64,000 nucleotides of DNA. Origin: Eurosta solidaginis (lineage: Eukaryota; Arthropoda; Insecta; Diptera; Tephritidae). Below the pieces are notes generated by a model that was not told the DNA's origin, ran no database searches, and saw nothing but the letters and a program-made list of their open reading frames with translations. Shown here in pieces: positions 1 to 9,410 of the stretch. The translations under genes were made by a program, and so were the position numbers. Location: contig NC_090319.1 in NCBI RefSeq assembly GCF_040869045.1, forward strand, positions 378,525,601 through 378,589,600. Reading direction: 5' to 3'. Every line of letters begins with the position of its first letter. Position 1 is the stretch's first letter.

Positions 1-172
1 AACTTATGCAAATCTAAATCATTTGAGAGCTTTGTTTAAATAATCTTTTGTTTGAAAGAACAAAGGTTGGATGCTTAGTTCCCCACCACGATTACTTGCA
101 TATCTTCTTTTGTCTTCCTTTAATGTTAACATAAATGGTAATAAAATTAAATTAGTAACTATACAGTGCAAC

Positions 173-480
173 AGCCCAAGTGAACCCAATCATTTTAACA
201 GACCTCCTTCCATCCACTTCAGGCCAGCAGGATCTCTTACCTTGGGTGGTGTCCCCCCAATGCTTGCTGAGCTGACTCGAGGCCCATCTATTCAGAAGCC
301 GACCACCAGTGGCCAGCGGAATCCCGCTCAATTGTACCGATACGGGCTGAGGGATCCGCTTAACAGTTGCCCGGGATATCGATGCAATCGCTAGCGAGTT
401 CAGGCACTCCCAGAACACTCTCGATCGTATAATAGCTGAGCTCAAGGCCTTGATAGCTGCTTGGCTACCGACTAAATTAT
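173..480 (-). pseudogene. Non-LTR retrotransposon RNase H region, fragment
   Basis: The minus strand carries the motif SQAAIKAL, typical of the RNase H domain of Jockey/LOA-type non-LTR retrotransposons, followed by a region matching the better preserved copy at about 35290-35650 in this window. Shared stretches include the DNA around 'gctgagctgactcgaggccc' and 'cccgggatatc'. Compared with that copy it lacks a few tens of bases after 'gggatatc'. It has no reverse transcriptase and no complete domain, so it is a dead fragment. Family identity is inferred from the internal match. Confidence 0.7.
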
Positions 481-1077
481 CATTTGCAATTAACAAATCA
501 TTAAAAAGTAATTAAATTAATTCCTTTTTAATTACATTATAATTATTTAGTTTAGCGATATGCTTTCTCCGGTTATTTCTGTTTGCAAATTGCATCTAAT
601 TCTGGCGTGACAAACTACAAATACCTATAACAAAAATATGTGTGTAGGTAAAAGCAACGACGTTTATATTGACCTATATTGATCCTATAAGATGAGTTAT
701 CAGTTGCTTAACATAATATTATCGGCTGCATTATGCTATATTTGAACGTACTTCAAAACAAGAAAGTATACGCAAAATGAAGGAAATGTCGCCTGTCAAG
801 CTGAAGGGAAGTAAGTACCTCACATAGACTGAATGAGTCCACAGTGTTACCAGATGTTTGTTTAACGACCAAACTGAAAAACCCATCAATAAACAGGGCA
901 CATGGTATAAAACAACTCTGTTCTCTTGGCAACTACTTCAAGCTTTCTTGAACCTATGCCACTTGCTGCTTCTAGATCTGACAGTTGTATCACTCCTAAC
1001 AGCTGGAGTAGCAGCTTGGTAAGCGCAGGGCACGAATCAAAACTACTCTTCTACATCTGCTATTACTGACTAGGCAT
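481..1077. other. AT-rich DNA, no gene recognised
   Basis: Long A/T stretches and short reading frames on both strands. I see no domain, repeat match or terminal inverted repeat here. Confidence 0.5.
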
Positions 1078-1161
1078 AATTCTGTGGTTGTAAGCAATAA
1101 TCGCCTAAGTCCTATCAATTTACACGGGACTTAGGCGATTATTGCTTATGGCCACAGAATT
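1078..1161 (+). repeat. Long hairpin, 35-bp stem, 14-nt loop
   Basis: Arms 1078-1112 and 1127-1161 are inverted repeats around the loop 1113-1126. Only three positions are not Watson-Crick pairs. In RNA of the plus strand all three would be G-U wobbles (left 'ttg' opposite right 'cca' read as its complement); on the minus strand they would be A-C mismatches. The asymmetry fits an RNA hairpin of pre-miRNA size, but a palindromic MITE could also leave this. Confidence 0.75.
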
Positions 1162-1444
1162 TAAAACGTGTGTCGTTGCGCTTCAAGAATACCGTAAAAT
1201 CCGTCAAACCACAACTCATCAATCAACAAATCACAACCTTGCTGCCATATGAGTAAAATTTTGTTTCGAATTCTCTCAATTTATGTTACTTTAATTTCGA
1301 AAACTCTCAATGCGCCCATTTGCATACATTTGTTTCTTATATATAATTTTTCTGCATAATCAGAGTTGTAAATTTATCAGTTTCAAATTCTATATACGTT
1401 TAAATGACTTTGTATATATGTATCTATTTCGACATACTTTTTCG

Positions 1445-1631
1445 TATGGCGGAACGATACAAGGTGGCAGCATGGTGACATACGTACAAACATAAATGAA
1501 ATTTCCATGTACTTTGTTTTTGTAAATTCGATGGACAAATGTCAAAATCGTACTGCGCCGGAAGTTGATGTATCAAATCAAATAAAAAAAGTTTATAATC
1601 CCATGCTGCCACCTTGTATCGTTCCGCCATG
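1445..1631. mobile_element. P-element-like MITE, 187 bp
   Basis: Perfect 30-bp inverted repeats lie at 1446-1475 and 1601-1630. The element is flanked by an 8-bp direct repeat 'ctttttcg' (1437-1444 and 1632-1639). Taking one more base at the right end gives a 31-bp TIR starting CATGG with AAGGTGG at TIR positions 17-23. The Drosophila P element is known for a 31-bp TIR starting CATG, AAGGTGG at the same positions, and 8-bp TSDs; by my count 19 of 31 positions agree. The left end starts TATGG. The interior has no coding capacity. Confidence 0.75.
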
Positions 1632-1639
1632 CTTTTTCG

Positions 1640-2176
1640 AAGATTGCATTATATAATTTTTCTTCGCGAATATTCTTCTCATTCGATTTGTAGCAAGCGC
1701 AAGAGAACACCAATTTTTGAAGGCGTCAAAAGGCCTGAATAAAATGGAAAGTGTTAATGATTAATAAATATTTGTTTTAAGTAAGATACAAATCGTCGTC
1801 TACTTTAGTTCGCCTACAACGTGTGATGCCAGAATGCAGAGTTAAGTGAGCAGAACCGTCAGGAGCCAACAGCCTTCAATTATTTAGGGTCAGAGAAACT
1901 TTGTTAGTCGACACATTACAGCCCCGCGCTTGGGTACACGCCTTTCCCGCTTGGTCACGCCTTCTCTCAGTCTCGCCTTATCTGATTGGGACGTCTACGG
2001 AGCAAGCTTTAAGAGATTCGCCAATTTTAGTTAGCTCGGTAGGGTTACTCATCAAGGTATGCAAAAGGATTGTGACGATAGAGAAAGGGAAAGAGTCAAC
2101 TTTCTCAGCATTATAGTGATTTCTAAAGCAAATATCGTGATTAACAACAATGTGTTCTTAATTACAGTGATTTTCA
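1640..2176. other. No gene recognised
   Basis: Mixed composition with a slightly GC-richer patch at 1900-2000. No recognisable domain or repeat. Confidence 0.45.
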
Positions 2177-2184
2177 TCCATCAC

Positions 2185-2676
2185 CATTGTGGATAAGACA
2201 AGTGTGATTACGTCTGTATATACATATATGTAATACTCCTATATTGCTAATAGAAAATGCTCGCAATGTGTTTTGGATGCGAAATCAAAGCAAGACAGCC
2301 TATATAATTTTTGGGATTGTAGCAGCATAAGTTTGACAAGGAAAAACTTAAATTTTGGTACATTCGATTATTGAATACAAAAACAAAAACATGTAAACAG
2401 CAATATATCGGCACTCTGATGTTGGGGAATGTACTTAGCTTTTTGTAGCAATATAGAAGTAGTACATATATGTGTATAGACGTCAAAATTACAAATACAA
2501 CGGAATATCTGATTTTTAATTGACTATCGCGGTCTCTTTCTGTATCTCTTTCCGGCCTTATACCCTGCCATATTGAACATCCTGTCAAAACGCTGCCAAA
2601 ACGCCAAAAAGTGGGCATCGAAACATCCTCTCAGGCATTTGACGGATAAGACACCACCCTTGTTTTATCCACAATG
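2185..2676. mobile_element. MITE, 492 bp, 8-bp TSD (family M1)
   Basis: The ends are 'cattgtggataagacaag' and its near-perfect reverse complement, flanked by a perfect 8-bp duplication 'tccatcac' (2177-2184 and 2677-2684). The right half, from about 2485, matches the 238-bp MITE at 6638-6875 (shared 'ttgactatcgc', 'gccatattgaaca', 'tgacggataaga'). About 250 bp in the left half is private to this copy. The 8-bp TSD and CA start fit the hAT or P superfamily. No transposase. Confidence 0.85.
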
Positions 2677-2734
2677 TCCATCACTGTGACTGAGGAGCTA
2701 TGACAGCAGAGAAATATGATCTAAATATCAGTAA

Positions 2735-2987
2735 CAAGCCAACCTAATATAAACGCACGCAAGTCATTTTCTATCAAAAATGTCTCATGCACATACAACT
2801 TGTATTGCTGCGTGAAAACCTAACTCGATTTCCAATTTTGTTTTGCGTGACATTTACATGCCAACCTAATAAAACCGCACTGCGTTTTTTTAGCGCACGC
2901 AAACAACCGACGTTTTTTGCCCAAACCCAAATAAGCATGCGTTGCGACAATGTAAAGCATGTGTGCAAACGTCAAATCTAAATGTCA
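2735..2987. mobile_element. PIF-like MITE (family C), inverted compound copy
   Basis: Family C has full 270-bp copies at 12140-12409 and 25303-25572 with TIR 'caagccaacctaat'. This copy is rearranged: 2735-2854 is the reverse complement of the family's right half, beginning with its terminal repeat, and 2858-2987 starts again at the other terminus in the opposite sense. 'taa' precedes the first terminus (2732-2734). The second half is then cut by the MITE at 2988. It is non-coding. Confidence 0.75.
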
Positions 2988-3517
2988 AGCTTGAAACACA
3001 ATGCCCTGACGCCGCGAAATAAACGCGACGAATATCGCCTCGTCAAAAATAGAATCCCCATAATTACATGAAGGTGAACACAATGAACGTCAAGAGCGAA
3101 ATTAAGCGACGTCATTTTGCGACGATAGATTTATTTCTATCGTCGCCGCCGGGCGATGACGACAAACATCCCAAGGCTTGCTGCTGTTCAAATTTTTAAG
3201 TATAAAAAAGAAAACATAATATCCAAAACAATTTTTTTTCTTTACATATAATTTTTAATTTAATTTCTTAACATTTTTGTTTTCTTTTGTTAATTTCTTA
3301 ACATTTTGGGCGTGTTTTAGCAGTCAAGTGCTAAAGCAGAGAATTAAAAAAGTTTTAATTGTTTTCATCTTTATTTCTAAATAATGGCCACTCTGAATAA
3401 ACAGAGTCAATTTCGCCCGGCATTGCGTTTTAAGTAGACAAAATGTCTGGGCGTAATTTGAAAAATGTCATCGTCCGACGCGGCGTATATCGTCGTCGCT
3501 CGGCATTGTGTTTCAAG
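2988..3517. mobile_element. CpG-rich inverted-repeat element (family D) inside a family C MITE
   Basis: Starts and ends with the inverted pair 'gcttgaaacacaatgcc' / 'ggcattgtgtttcaagc'. Family C sequence breaks off at its left edge (about 2987) and resumes at its right edge with 'acgcaggacaaaaattgg' (about 3520-3540), so it interrupts the older MITE. The sub-terminal arms are rich in CG ('gacgccgcg', 'gtccgacgcgg') while the middle is A/T-rich. It contains a perfect 11-bp hairpin at 3119-3129 and 3136-3146. Superfamily and exact TSD are unclear. Confidence 0.65.
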
Positions 3518-3615
3518 CATTACGCAGGACAAAAATTGGAAATTTCGTGCATATTTGCCAGTTCTATTCGACACTCGACAAACGTGATGCCGATGAACAG
3601 CCTGACACTTTAAAG

Positions 3616-4222
3616 TAGAGTTGGGCTTTTTCGTTCATTTCAGACATTCGAATCTTTCGTCTTTTTCTGATGAACGAACAAGTTGTTCTTTTTGTTCATC
3701 TGTTTTTTTTTTTCAAGCAAATTTGATCACTGCTGCTCGCACCCGCGAAAAAAACCAACAAATATAGATGGGGGTGTGTATGCAGCAATGCTTTGTGTAG
3801 GTATATTTAAATGAGTAATGAATAAATAAGTTAATATATATGCATAATTAACTTCAAAAAGTTACAAATTTCGGAAGATCCATGAAATTTAAAGAGTACA
3901 GACACAAATTGTAAATATGAACTTTTCAAGTTTAATAAATGTAATAATTAGTTTCTTACAAAGCATGTTTTTCATAAATAGTCCATACATATATTGTTGT
4001 AGCCATATCGACATTCGTGCTCACTGGGAATTTCTCCATATGTGTGTATGAACTTACAATGTTCGCAAACGAGAAGAGAGAAAGAATAACATTAGGTAAA
4101 ACGAACTAAAAGAACAAATTAACTAAAAGAACAAAAAGAACCGAAATCGAAGATCTAGTTCACTTGTTCAGTTGAGAGACCCGGTCAGTTGAACACGTTC
4201 AGAACGAAATGACCCAACTCTA
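3616..4222. mobile_element. hAT-like MITE, 607 bp
   Basis: Termini TAGAGTTGGG and CCCAACTCTA are flanked by a perfect 8-bp duplication 'ctttaaag' (3608-3615 and 4223-4230). Sub-terminal sequence on both sides is rich in GAAC/GTTC words, as expected for transposase-binding repeats. The interior is A/T-rich and non-coding. hAT is inferred from TSD length and terminal shape. Confidence 0.8.
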
Positions 4223-4230
4223 CTTTAAAG

Positions 4231-5219
4231 TTTGATCCAGAATTTATAACCAAGTTTTACCTAAATCCAAGCTATTTGAAGTGACTTTTCCATACTGGTA
4301 TAGAGTATTGAGTACTAAACTCACTTACCGCAGCTCATAGCGCATGGAAGAACAAAAGAGACGCGATTTATGTAGAATTGGATTTATTGCTTTTAATTGC
4401 ATTTTACAAATTAATCGATTTTGCTCCAAATTGCCGACAAGGGCGAAATCTATAAACTATATTTTATTAATTTTTTGTTTATACACAAAACTGTCAAAGC
4501 TATTGTCAGCTCACTTTCGCGGTTGATATAATTGCGGTGACTGAGTGACTGTGCCGGCTACTTTCGTTTATGGCACTGAAGCGAATCCAACATGATGGAA
4601 AAAAAAAAAAATAAAAACACAATTGTGTAATCCTTTTGCACTTTTCCACAGTACACAATTTTACCATCAGAAAATATAGAATTTGCTCAAAAAACGCAAA
4701 ATATTCTGGATTTTGTTTTTCTATTTTCGCGATTCTTCGTCACTGCTTAGTGATTATGTGTTAATGAAAAGAGTAACAAAACAAAACTGAAAAAAAATAT
4801 GCATTAAAGTTGTGTATGTACCTATATAAATTTTTCAATATATAAAAAATGTATGTAGTTAGATCGGGACTTTAACTTAAATGAATAAACATATGGGGCA
4901 TTTCACGTTACATTTCACTACAGAAAAATAAGAGGAAAAATCTAGGCTTTTAATTTTTTTTAATTAAAAAGGTAACCAAAACCAATTAAAAAAGTCCTAG
5001 TATGGTTGGAGCCGCTTCTATATACCCAGCTGCAGGTTTTAAATAAAAATACCACAGTTAAACTGAATTTTATTTTAAAAGAACTTTTGAGATATAATTA
5101 GCTCCTGTCACAAAGCCCGTGTATAAAAATCGATATACAAAATACGGTGAAGCGCCTGGTCTATATGCAGCTCCCTTTGTTTTGTGAAAATCAAAAGGTG
5201 TGACGACATACACAAAAAA
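4231..5219. other. AT-rich DNA, no gene recognised
   Basis: No domain or confident repeat. Short reading frames such as 4344-4526 look accidental. Confidence 0.45.
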
Positions 5220-5720
5220 ATTGGTTTGCATATTTTACCACGGCTTAACGGCTGGGAAATGAGAAGGCAAAGTTAAATTCTCTTTTTGTCCTAGGCGTTT
5301 TGACCCCATTGCAGCATCCTCAGGAAGTGCGATCATTTTAGTTTGAAAACAATTCTTTAATAACAAAACATAAATACAATAAATTAGCATGAGTTTGGAC
5401 ACTTACATTATTCCATTAAATTAATGAGAGGAATGAGGAGGCAAAATTAAACTTTCCTTTTTCCCTCTTAAGCGTTTCGACACTCTTATGACTTCTCCAA
5501 GGATGCTGACAATTTTATTTCAAAAACAGTTATTTAACAAAGTTTTATTAAATTAAGAGAATAATGTAAGTGTCAAACTTGATGTTATTCAATTTTTTTT
5601 ATATACATATGTTGTTATTGAATTGATTTTAAAACTAAATTACCAGGCTCCCAGAGGAAGCCTGGGAGCGCTGAAGCACGTGGGAAGAAAATTGGAAAAT
5701 TTAACTTTGCTTACTCTATC
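5220..5720. repeat. Palindromic and tandem repeat block
   Basis: A 35-bp imperfect inverted pair lies at about 5389-5424 and 5547-5584 ('gacacttacattatt' on one arm). The modules at 5258-5370 and 5429-5548 resemble each other directly ('aggcaaa.ttaaa..ctttt', then a 'gcgttt' core), giving a period near 172 bp. A third module near 5650-5715 is similar in reverse. This looks like a degraded foldback element or stacked MITEs of unknown superfamily. Confidence 0.5.
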
Positions 5721-6217
5721 AAGGCGAACTGTTAAGTATAACTTTTGCCCGACTAGAAAACGTCACTAAACTAATTTAAAAATATCAAATAAGAAATAGG
5801 CTGATATACAGGCAGATCAAGAAGCAGCCAAGGCTAAGTCGTCTTGATTCGTCGGTCTAATAATTTCAGTGAGTTTTTAAACGAGTCTGGCTCTCCTTCT
5901 CTTTTATAACGAACTAACCTCAAATGAACTAAATTTTTTTTTTTAGAAAATTTAGGGATTAAATAGTATATAAAAAGTTTTGCCAAGTTCCAATCATTTA
6001 TGGAATTCCTCATGCTCTTATTCTCTTGTGTGAATAAATGCTGGCACATATTAACCGACAGCAGTTTTAAGACTTGACAGTGAAAATAAGATTTAAAAGA
6101 GAAAAAAACAGAGAGTGTTTGGCGAAAGCACGTAAATCGCGCATGTCCAACATTTTCATATACACTACAAGTTTTCGTTTGAAACAGCTGTTTAATGCTA
6201 AAATACCTTTAATTGCG
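5721..6217. other. No gene recognised
   Basis: AT-rich; the short open frames have no recognisable domain. Confidence 0.4.
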
Positions 6218-6411
6218 TTATTAGCTGTGTTTTTTTCACGTCTATATACGTTTACGCTTAAACTTTATATGGACTGCTAACCGAAAAACTTTAAATACAC
6301 CTCTGAAATTGCTACGCTGCCGCTAGATGGGTCTCCCAAGCATTATCTAAGCGAGGATAGGCGTTTTTTAACGTGCAAACGAAACGTATAAAAAAAAAAC
6401 GCGGCTATTAT
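6218..6411. mobile_element. Palindromic MITE, about 190 bp
   Basis: Left end 'tagctgtgttttttt' is the imperfect reverse complement of right end 'aaaaaaaaacgcggcta'. The right arm, read in reverse, matches 21655-21790 (shared 'gataggcgtt' and 'ccgctaga' words), so this is a dispersed family. The TSD cannot be fixed with confidence. Confidence 0.55.
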
Positions 6412-6479
6412 CAGCAGCGGCTCACTATAAAACTAAGCGATAACAAGATTTAAAGAAGCAAACAAATGGTAGATTATTG

Positions 6480-6914
6480 TGTAACTTCTACCTTCGATGG
6501 TTAATAAAACAGCAGAAACGTCTGGATTAATTATCTTAATACTTTATTCTTCAGTCGTCAATCCAATAATGAACCGGAAGTCCACCATCTTCTCTTTTCT
6601 TCCTTTACAGTGATGTATTTTTGTTTATTCTATTAATCATTGTGAATGATGACTAAGTGTGATATCCTCTGCATAAACGTCAAAATTCCAAAGTGATTGG
6701 ATCACCTGATTTGTATTTGACTATCGCTGTCTCATTCTGTCTCTCTTTCTATCACCCGCTGAAGATAGGCGCCGCCATATTGAACAGCCTGTCAAAACGC
6801 TGAAAAGTAGCCATATTGAACAGCCTGTCAGGCAGTTGACGGATAAGATAACACACTTAGTCATCATTCACAATGCTATTAATTAGTTGACACGGTTGTA
6901 TTTATGATCTTACA
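6480..6914 (-). repeat. 3' LTR, interrupted by MITE
   Basis: Same sequence as 8378-8566 apart from a few substitutions and the insertion at 6638-6875. Its edges are 'tgtaacttctacc' and 'gatcttaca'. Confidence 0.9.
6638..6875. mobile_element. MITE of family M1, 238 bp, inside an LTR
   Basis: Perfect 23-bp terminal inverted repeats (6638-6660 and 6853-6875) and a perfect 8-bp TSD 'ctattaat' (6630-6637 and 6876-6883). The intact LTR at 8378-8566 is the matching uninterrupted site. It is a shorter relative of the MITE at 2185-2676. Confidence 0.93.
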
Positions 6915-6915
6915 A

Positions 6916-7185
6916 CTCGGCCAGCCTGAAACTGTATCGACCTCGATACATTATCTTAATTTCTATTTTTACTGTCATACATTTCTTAATCTGATACAAT
7001 TCGCTATTTGTGTTCAGAGTTACAGCTCGCACTGTATTGACCTTGATACATTATAACTTAATTTCTATCTTCACTATCTAAATCTAATACCTAATCTAAT
7101 ACAATTCGCTATTTGTGTTCAGAGTTACCGCTCGGCCAATCTGGCACTGTAATCGACCTCGATACACTATAATTTAATTTCTAAC
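6916..7185 (-). repeat. Three tandem repeats of about 107 bp where pol would be expected
   Basis: Three units starting near 6916, 7026 and 7131 share 'gctcg..', 'gacctcgataca', 'ttaatttcta' and 'caattcgctatttgtgttcagagtta'-like segments (partial in the last unit). They fill the space between the gag stop and the 3' LTR. No protein is encoded. Confidence 0.8.
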
Positions 7186-7190
7186 AAATA

Positions 7191-8369
7191 TTAGTCTGGT
7201 TCTACTGTGAAATATTTTCTTTGAAAACGGCTCACTAATACTTTCAACTCATCAAGTGTTTTGGCCGGTAACAGTAGATGTGCATTTGGCACTACATTGC
7301 CTATGCCGTCTATTATGAAATCGATGATTTCTCTTTCGCATATATTTGCCCATTTTCCTATTGCCTGCATCAATAGAACGTAGCAATGTAATGGCTCGCT
7401 CTTTTTGTCCCACTTGCGTCTTGCCAACATCTTATAAACTTCGTTCCTCTGTATCGGCATGTCAAATTCCGTCGTAAGGGCCTTTTTTAACTCGTCATAG
7501 CTTAACGCTTTGGTGATGGTAAGGAAAACTTTGGCTGTTCCCACCAGGCAGCGACGAAAAGCCAGCAATTTAAATCGTTCGTCTACTCTTGACGACTCCA
7601 TTACTTCTTCGAAATCTTGAAGAAAATATCCCACCGTCACTGATATATCATCACCACTGCACTTGGGCATAGCATGCTCTATATCGGCAAAATCCAGTCT
7701 ACGTTGCTGTTGTACCCCAGTACTAGCTCTTGGCTCGTCGAGTTCTTTCATTAATTTTAACATTTCCATACGTTTTCGTAGCGCCACCAGTTCGTCATCC
7801 ACACTTATGGTCGTGGCTCTTGCGTCAATTGGGGCAGAGTTTGATGGGGCGGTAGCAAAAACATCGTGAACAGCAGGTGTTGAATTGAATTCAACCAAAA
7901 CGTCGGTAGTAAAGGCAGTTGGAACGGCAGTGGCGGCAGTATGAACGGCGGTGACGGCAGTGGCGGCAGAGCAGACGGTAGCAGCGGCAGCAAAAACATC
8001 GTGAACGGCAGGTGTTGAATTGAATTTAACCAAAACATCATTAGTAGAGGCAGTTGGAACGGCAGTGTCGGCAGTATGAACGGCGGTAACGGCAATGGCG
8101 GCAGAGGACTCAATAGCAACGGCAGTGTTTATCTCAATCATTTCGTCTGGAATGTTCTCCAATATATTTGGGTTCGGAGTGGTATTCATCGTATTTGCGG
8201 AGCTCTTATCTCCCACGCCAACTATAGTTTGCAGTAATCTGCGTAATTGTATAATGTTGGCAGTAGGAGGAAAATCCACATTATTTTCAGTTAAAACTTT
8301 AATAATGCCTTCTCGAGCATCCATTTTACAAAATAGTTGTTTATAATAGTGCGCGAGGTTCGTTAACAC
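7191..8369 (-). CDS. Gag-like protein of a non-autonomous LTR retrotransposon
   Basis: Open frame of 392 codons, uninterrupted. The more likely start is the Met at codon 16 (8324-8322), which begins MDAREG; the upstream Met is only 9 bp from the LTR edge. In order: an N-terminal SAP-like helical segment (about residues 16-50); two 43-residue Ala/Thr/Val-rich repeats in tandem (about 88-175) encoded by a 135-bp DNA repeat; a charged helical stretch ELVALRKRMEMLKLMKEL (near 200); then a retrotransposon gag (capsid-like) domain to the C-terminus, with the pattern of acidic FLQDFEEV and LRR-like helices. It has no CCHC zinc knuckle, protease, reverse transcriptase or integrase. Its likely role is forming particles that package the element's RNA. 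It differs from the broken gag at 13228-14547. Gag assignment is by fold-like motifs, not by a search. Confidence 0.75.
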   Translation of the reverse strand: MLTNLAHYYKQLFCKMDAREGIIKVLTENNVDFPPTANIIQLRRLLQTIVGVGDKSSANTMNTTPNPNILENIPDEMIEINTAVAIESSAAIAVTAVHTADTAVPTASTNDVLVKFNSTPAVHDVFAAAATVCSAATAVTAVHTAATAVPTAFTTDVLVEFNSTPAVHDVFATAPSNSAPIDARATTISVDDELVALRKRMEMLKLMKELDEPRASTGVQQQRRLDFADIEHAMPKCSGDDISVTVGYFLQDFEEVMESSRVDERFKLLAFRRCLVGTAKVFLTITKALSYDELKKALTTEFDMPIQRNEVYKMLARRKWDKKSEPLHCYVLLMQAIGKWANICEREIIDFIIDGIGNVVPNAHLLLPAKTLDELKVLVSRFQRKYFTVEPD

Positions 8370-8377
8370 ACCTGAGA

Positions 8378-8566
8378 TGTAACTTCTACCTTCGATGGTT
8401 AATAAAACAGCAGAAAAGTCCGGATTAATTATCTTAATACTTTATTCTTCAGTCGTCAATCCAATAATGAACCGGAAGTCCACCATCTTCTCTTTTCGTC
8501 CTTTACAGTGATGCATTTTTGCTTATTCTTTTAATTAGTTGACATGGTTGCATTTATGATCTTACA
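8378..8566 (-). repeat. 5' LTR, 189 bp, uninterrupted
   Basis: Intact partner of 6480-6914. On the minus strand it starts TGTAAG and ends TTACA next to the gag leader. Confidence 0.9.
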
Positions 8567-8570
8567 ATTG

Positions 8571-9159
8571 GATATATTCAATCAATAATTAAAACTTGAT
8601 AGTTAATTTTTTGTCCTTGGCAAAGTTAAGCTTAACCCTCCTTCAACGCATGCGATTTTCTAGCAACAGATTTTACTGCTTTGACAAAACATTCAACAAG
8701 GAAACAAATCTCTCCCCTCCTATACTGCACCCGCATTGATTTTGGCAATAAAAGCTATACAAAATTGTTTGAAAGTGTTAAGCCATGGTCACGCATAGGT
8801 GAAATTATAAATTTTAAATGTGGCGCCCTACTTTAGTGCACATGTAGAACAGTAATTTAATCGAACTGAAAAACGAAATGTGGGATTTGAGCTTAACCTC
8901 TTAGGAGCCTTTCGTAAATGGCCATTATGCCGGCTGATGTCATTTATGAATCATTTTTATTTCACCCTCATATCGGGCAGCATGTAGTACAGAGAAGTTC
9001 GGTGCCTGCCGCTCCCAGAGGAAGTGAGAACGCATTGCTGTACACATCATTGAAAGGGATTCACATTATTTCTGCTTGCGGGTCGAATATCATATGCATG
9101 TAATTGTGAGTATGATTCTATATATTGCTACCATGACCTATTTAGTAAAATTCCAATAG
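8571..9159. other. No gene recognised
   Basis: Low-complexity and unassigned sequence. A short open frame at 8918-9103 may be a decayed part of the retrotransposon whose RNase H relic follows, but I cannot show it. Confidence 0.4.
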
Positions 9160-9410
9160 TACATTCATACAGTTATCGACAACCTTAGGTATAAGCATGT
9201 AAATGGCAAAACCAAGGCCATGAACGCTGCATGGCTATCTGAATACATGTATACCTTACGAGCACTCGCAACATTCTGTAAAAGGAAACAACATTTGAAC
9301 TAAGGAGATTATGGAGGAAGCGATTTTTAGTGGTTCGGTGAAAACTCCAGCACAAACACCGCATGTAATTTTAGAACCATCTGTGTAGAGTGAGACGACG
9401 CTCAGAGGGA
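9160..9410 (-). pseudogene. Non-LTR RNase H relic
   Basis: The minus strand reads LYTDGSKITCGVCAGVF (around 9335-9390), the first catalytic motif of the RNase H domain in Jockey-superfamily elements, and then, in another frame, YMYSDSHAAFMAL (around 9210-9250), the later D-S-xAA motif. Order and spacing are right for RNase H, but frameshifts and stops separate the two parts. The rest of the element is not recognisable. Confidence 0.65.

Larger units (their letters stand above)
6480..8566 (-). mobile_element. Complete gag-only LTR retrotransposon (TR-GAG type)
   Basis: Two LTRs (6480-6914 and 8378-8566) enclose about 1.46 kb holding one gag-like ORF and no pol. 'attg' flanks both outer ends (6476-6479 and 8567-8570), a 4-bp TSD as in Ty3/Gypsy-like elements. 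Read on the minus strand the LTR is 189 bp and runs TGTAAG...TTACA. The 3' LTR is 435 bp because of an inserted MITE (238 bp plus 8-bp TSD); 435-246=189, matching the other LTR exactly. No clear polypurine tract and no primer-binding site starting TGG are visible. It presumably uses the reverse transcriptase and integrase of another element. Confidence 0.85.

Noticed and set aside
2185..2676. Assigning the CATTGTG MITE family firmly to P or hAT
   Set aside because: The 8-bp TSD fits both and no transposase with these ends is in the window.
7805..8346. Pro/Leu-rich minus frame and plus frames over the gag ORF
   Set aside because: Alternate frames of the Ala/Thr repeat of the gag ORF.
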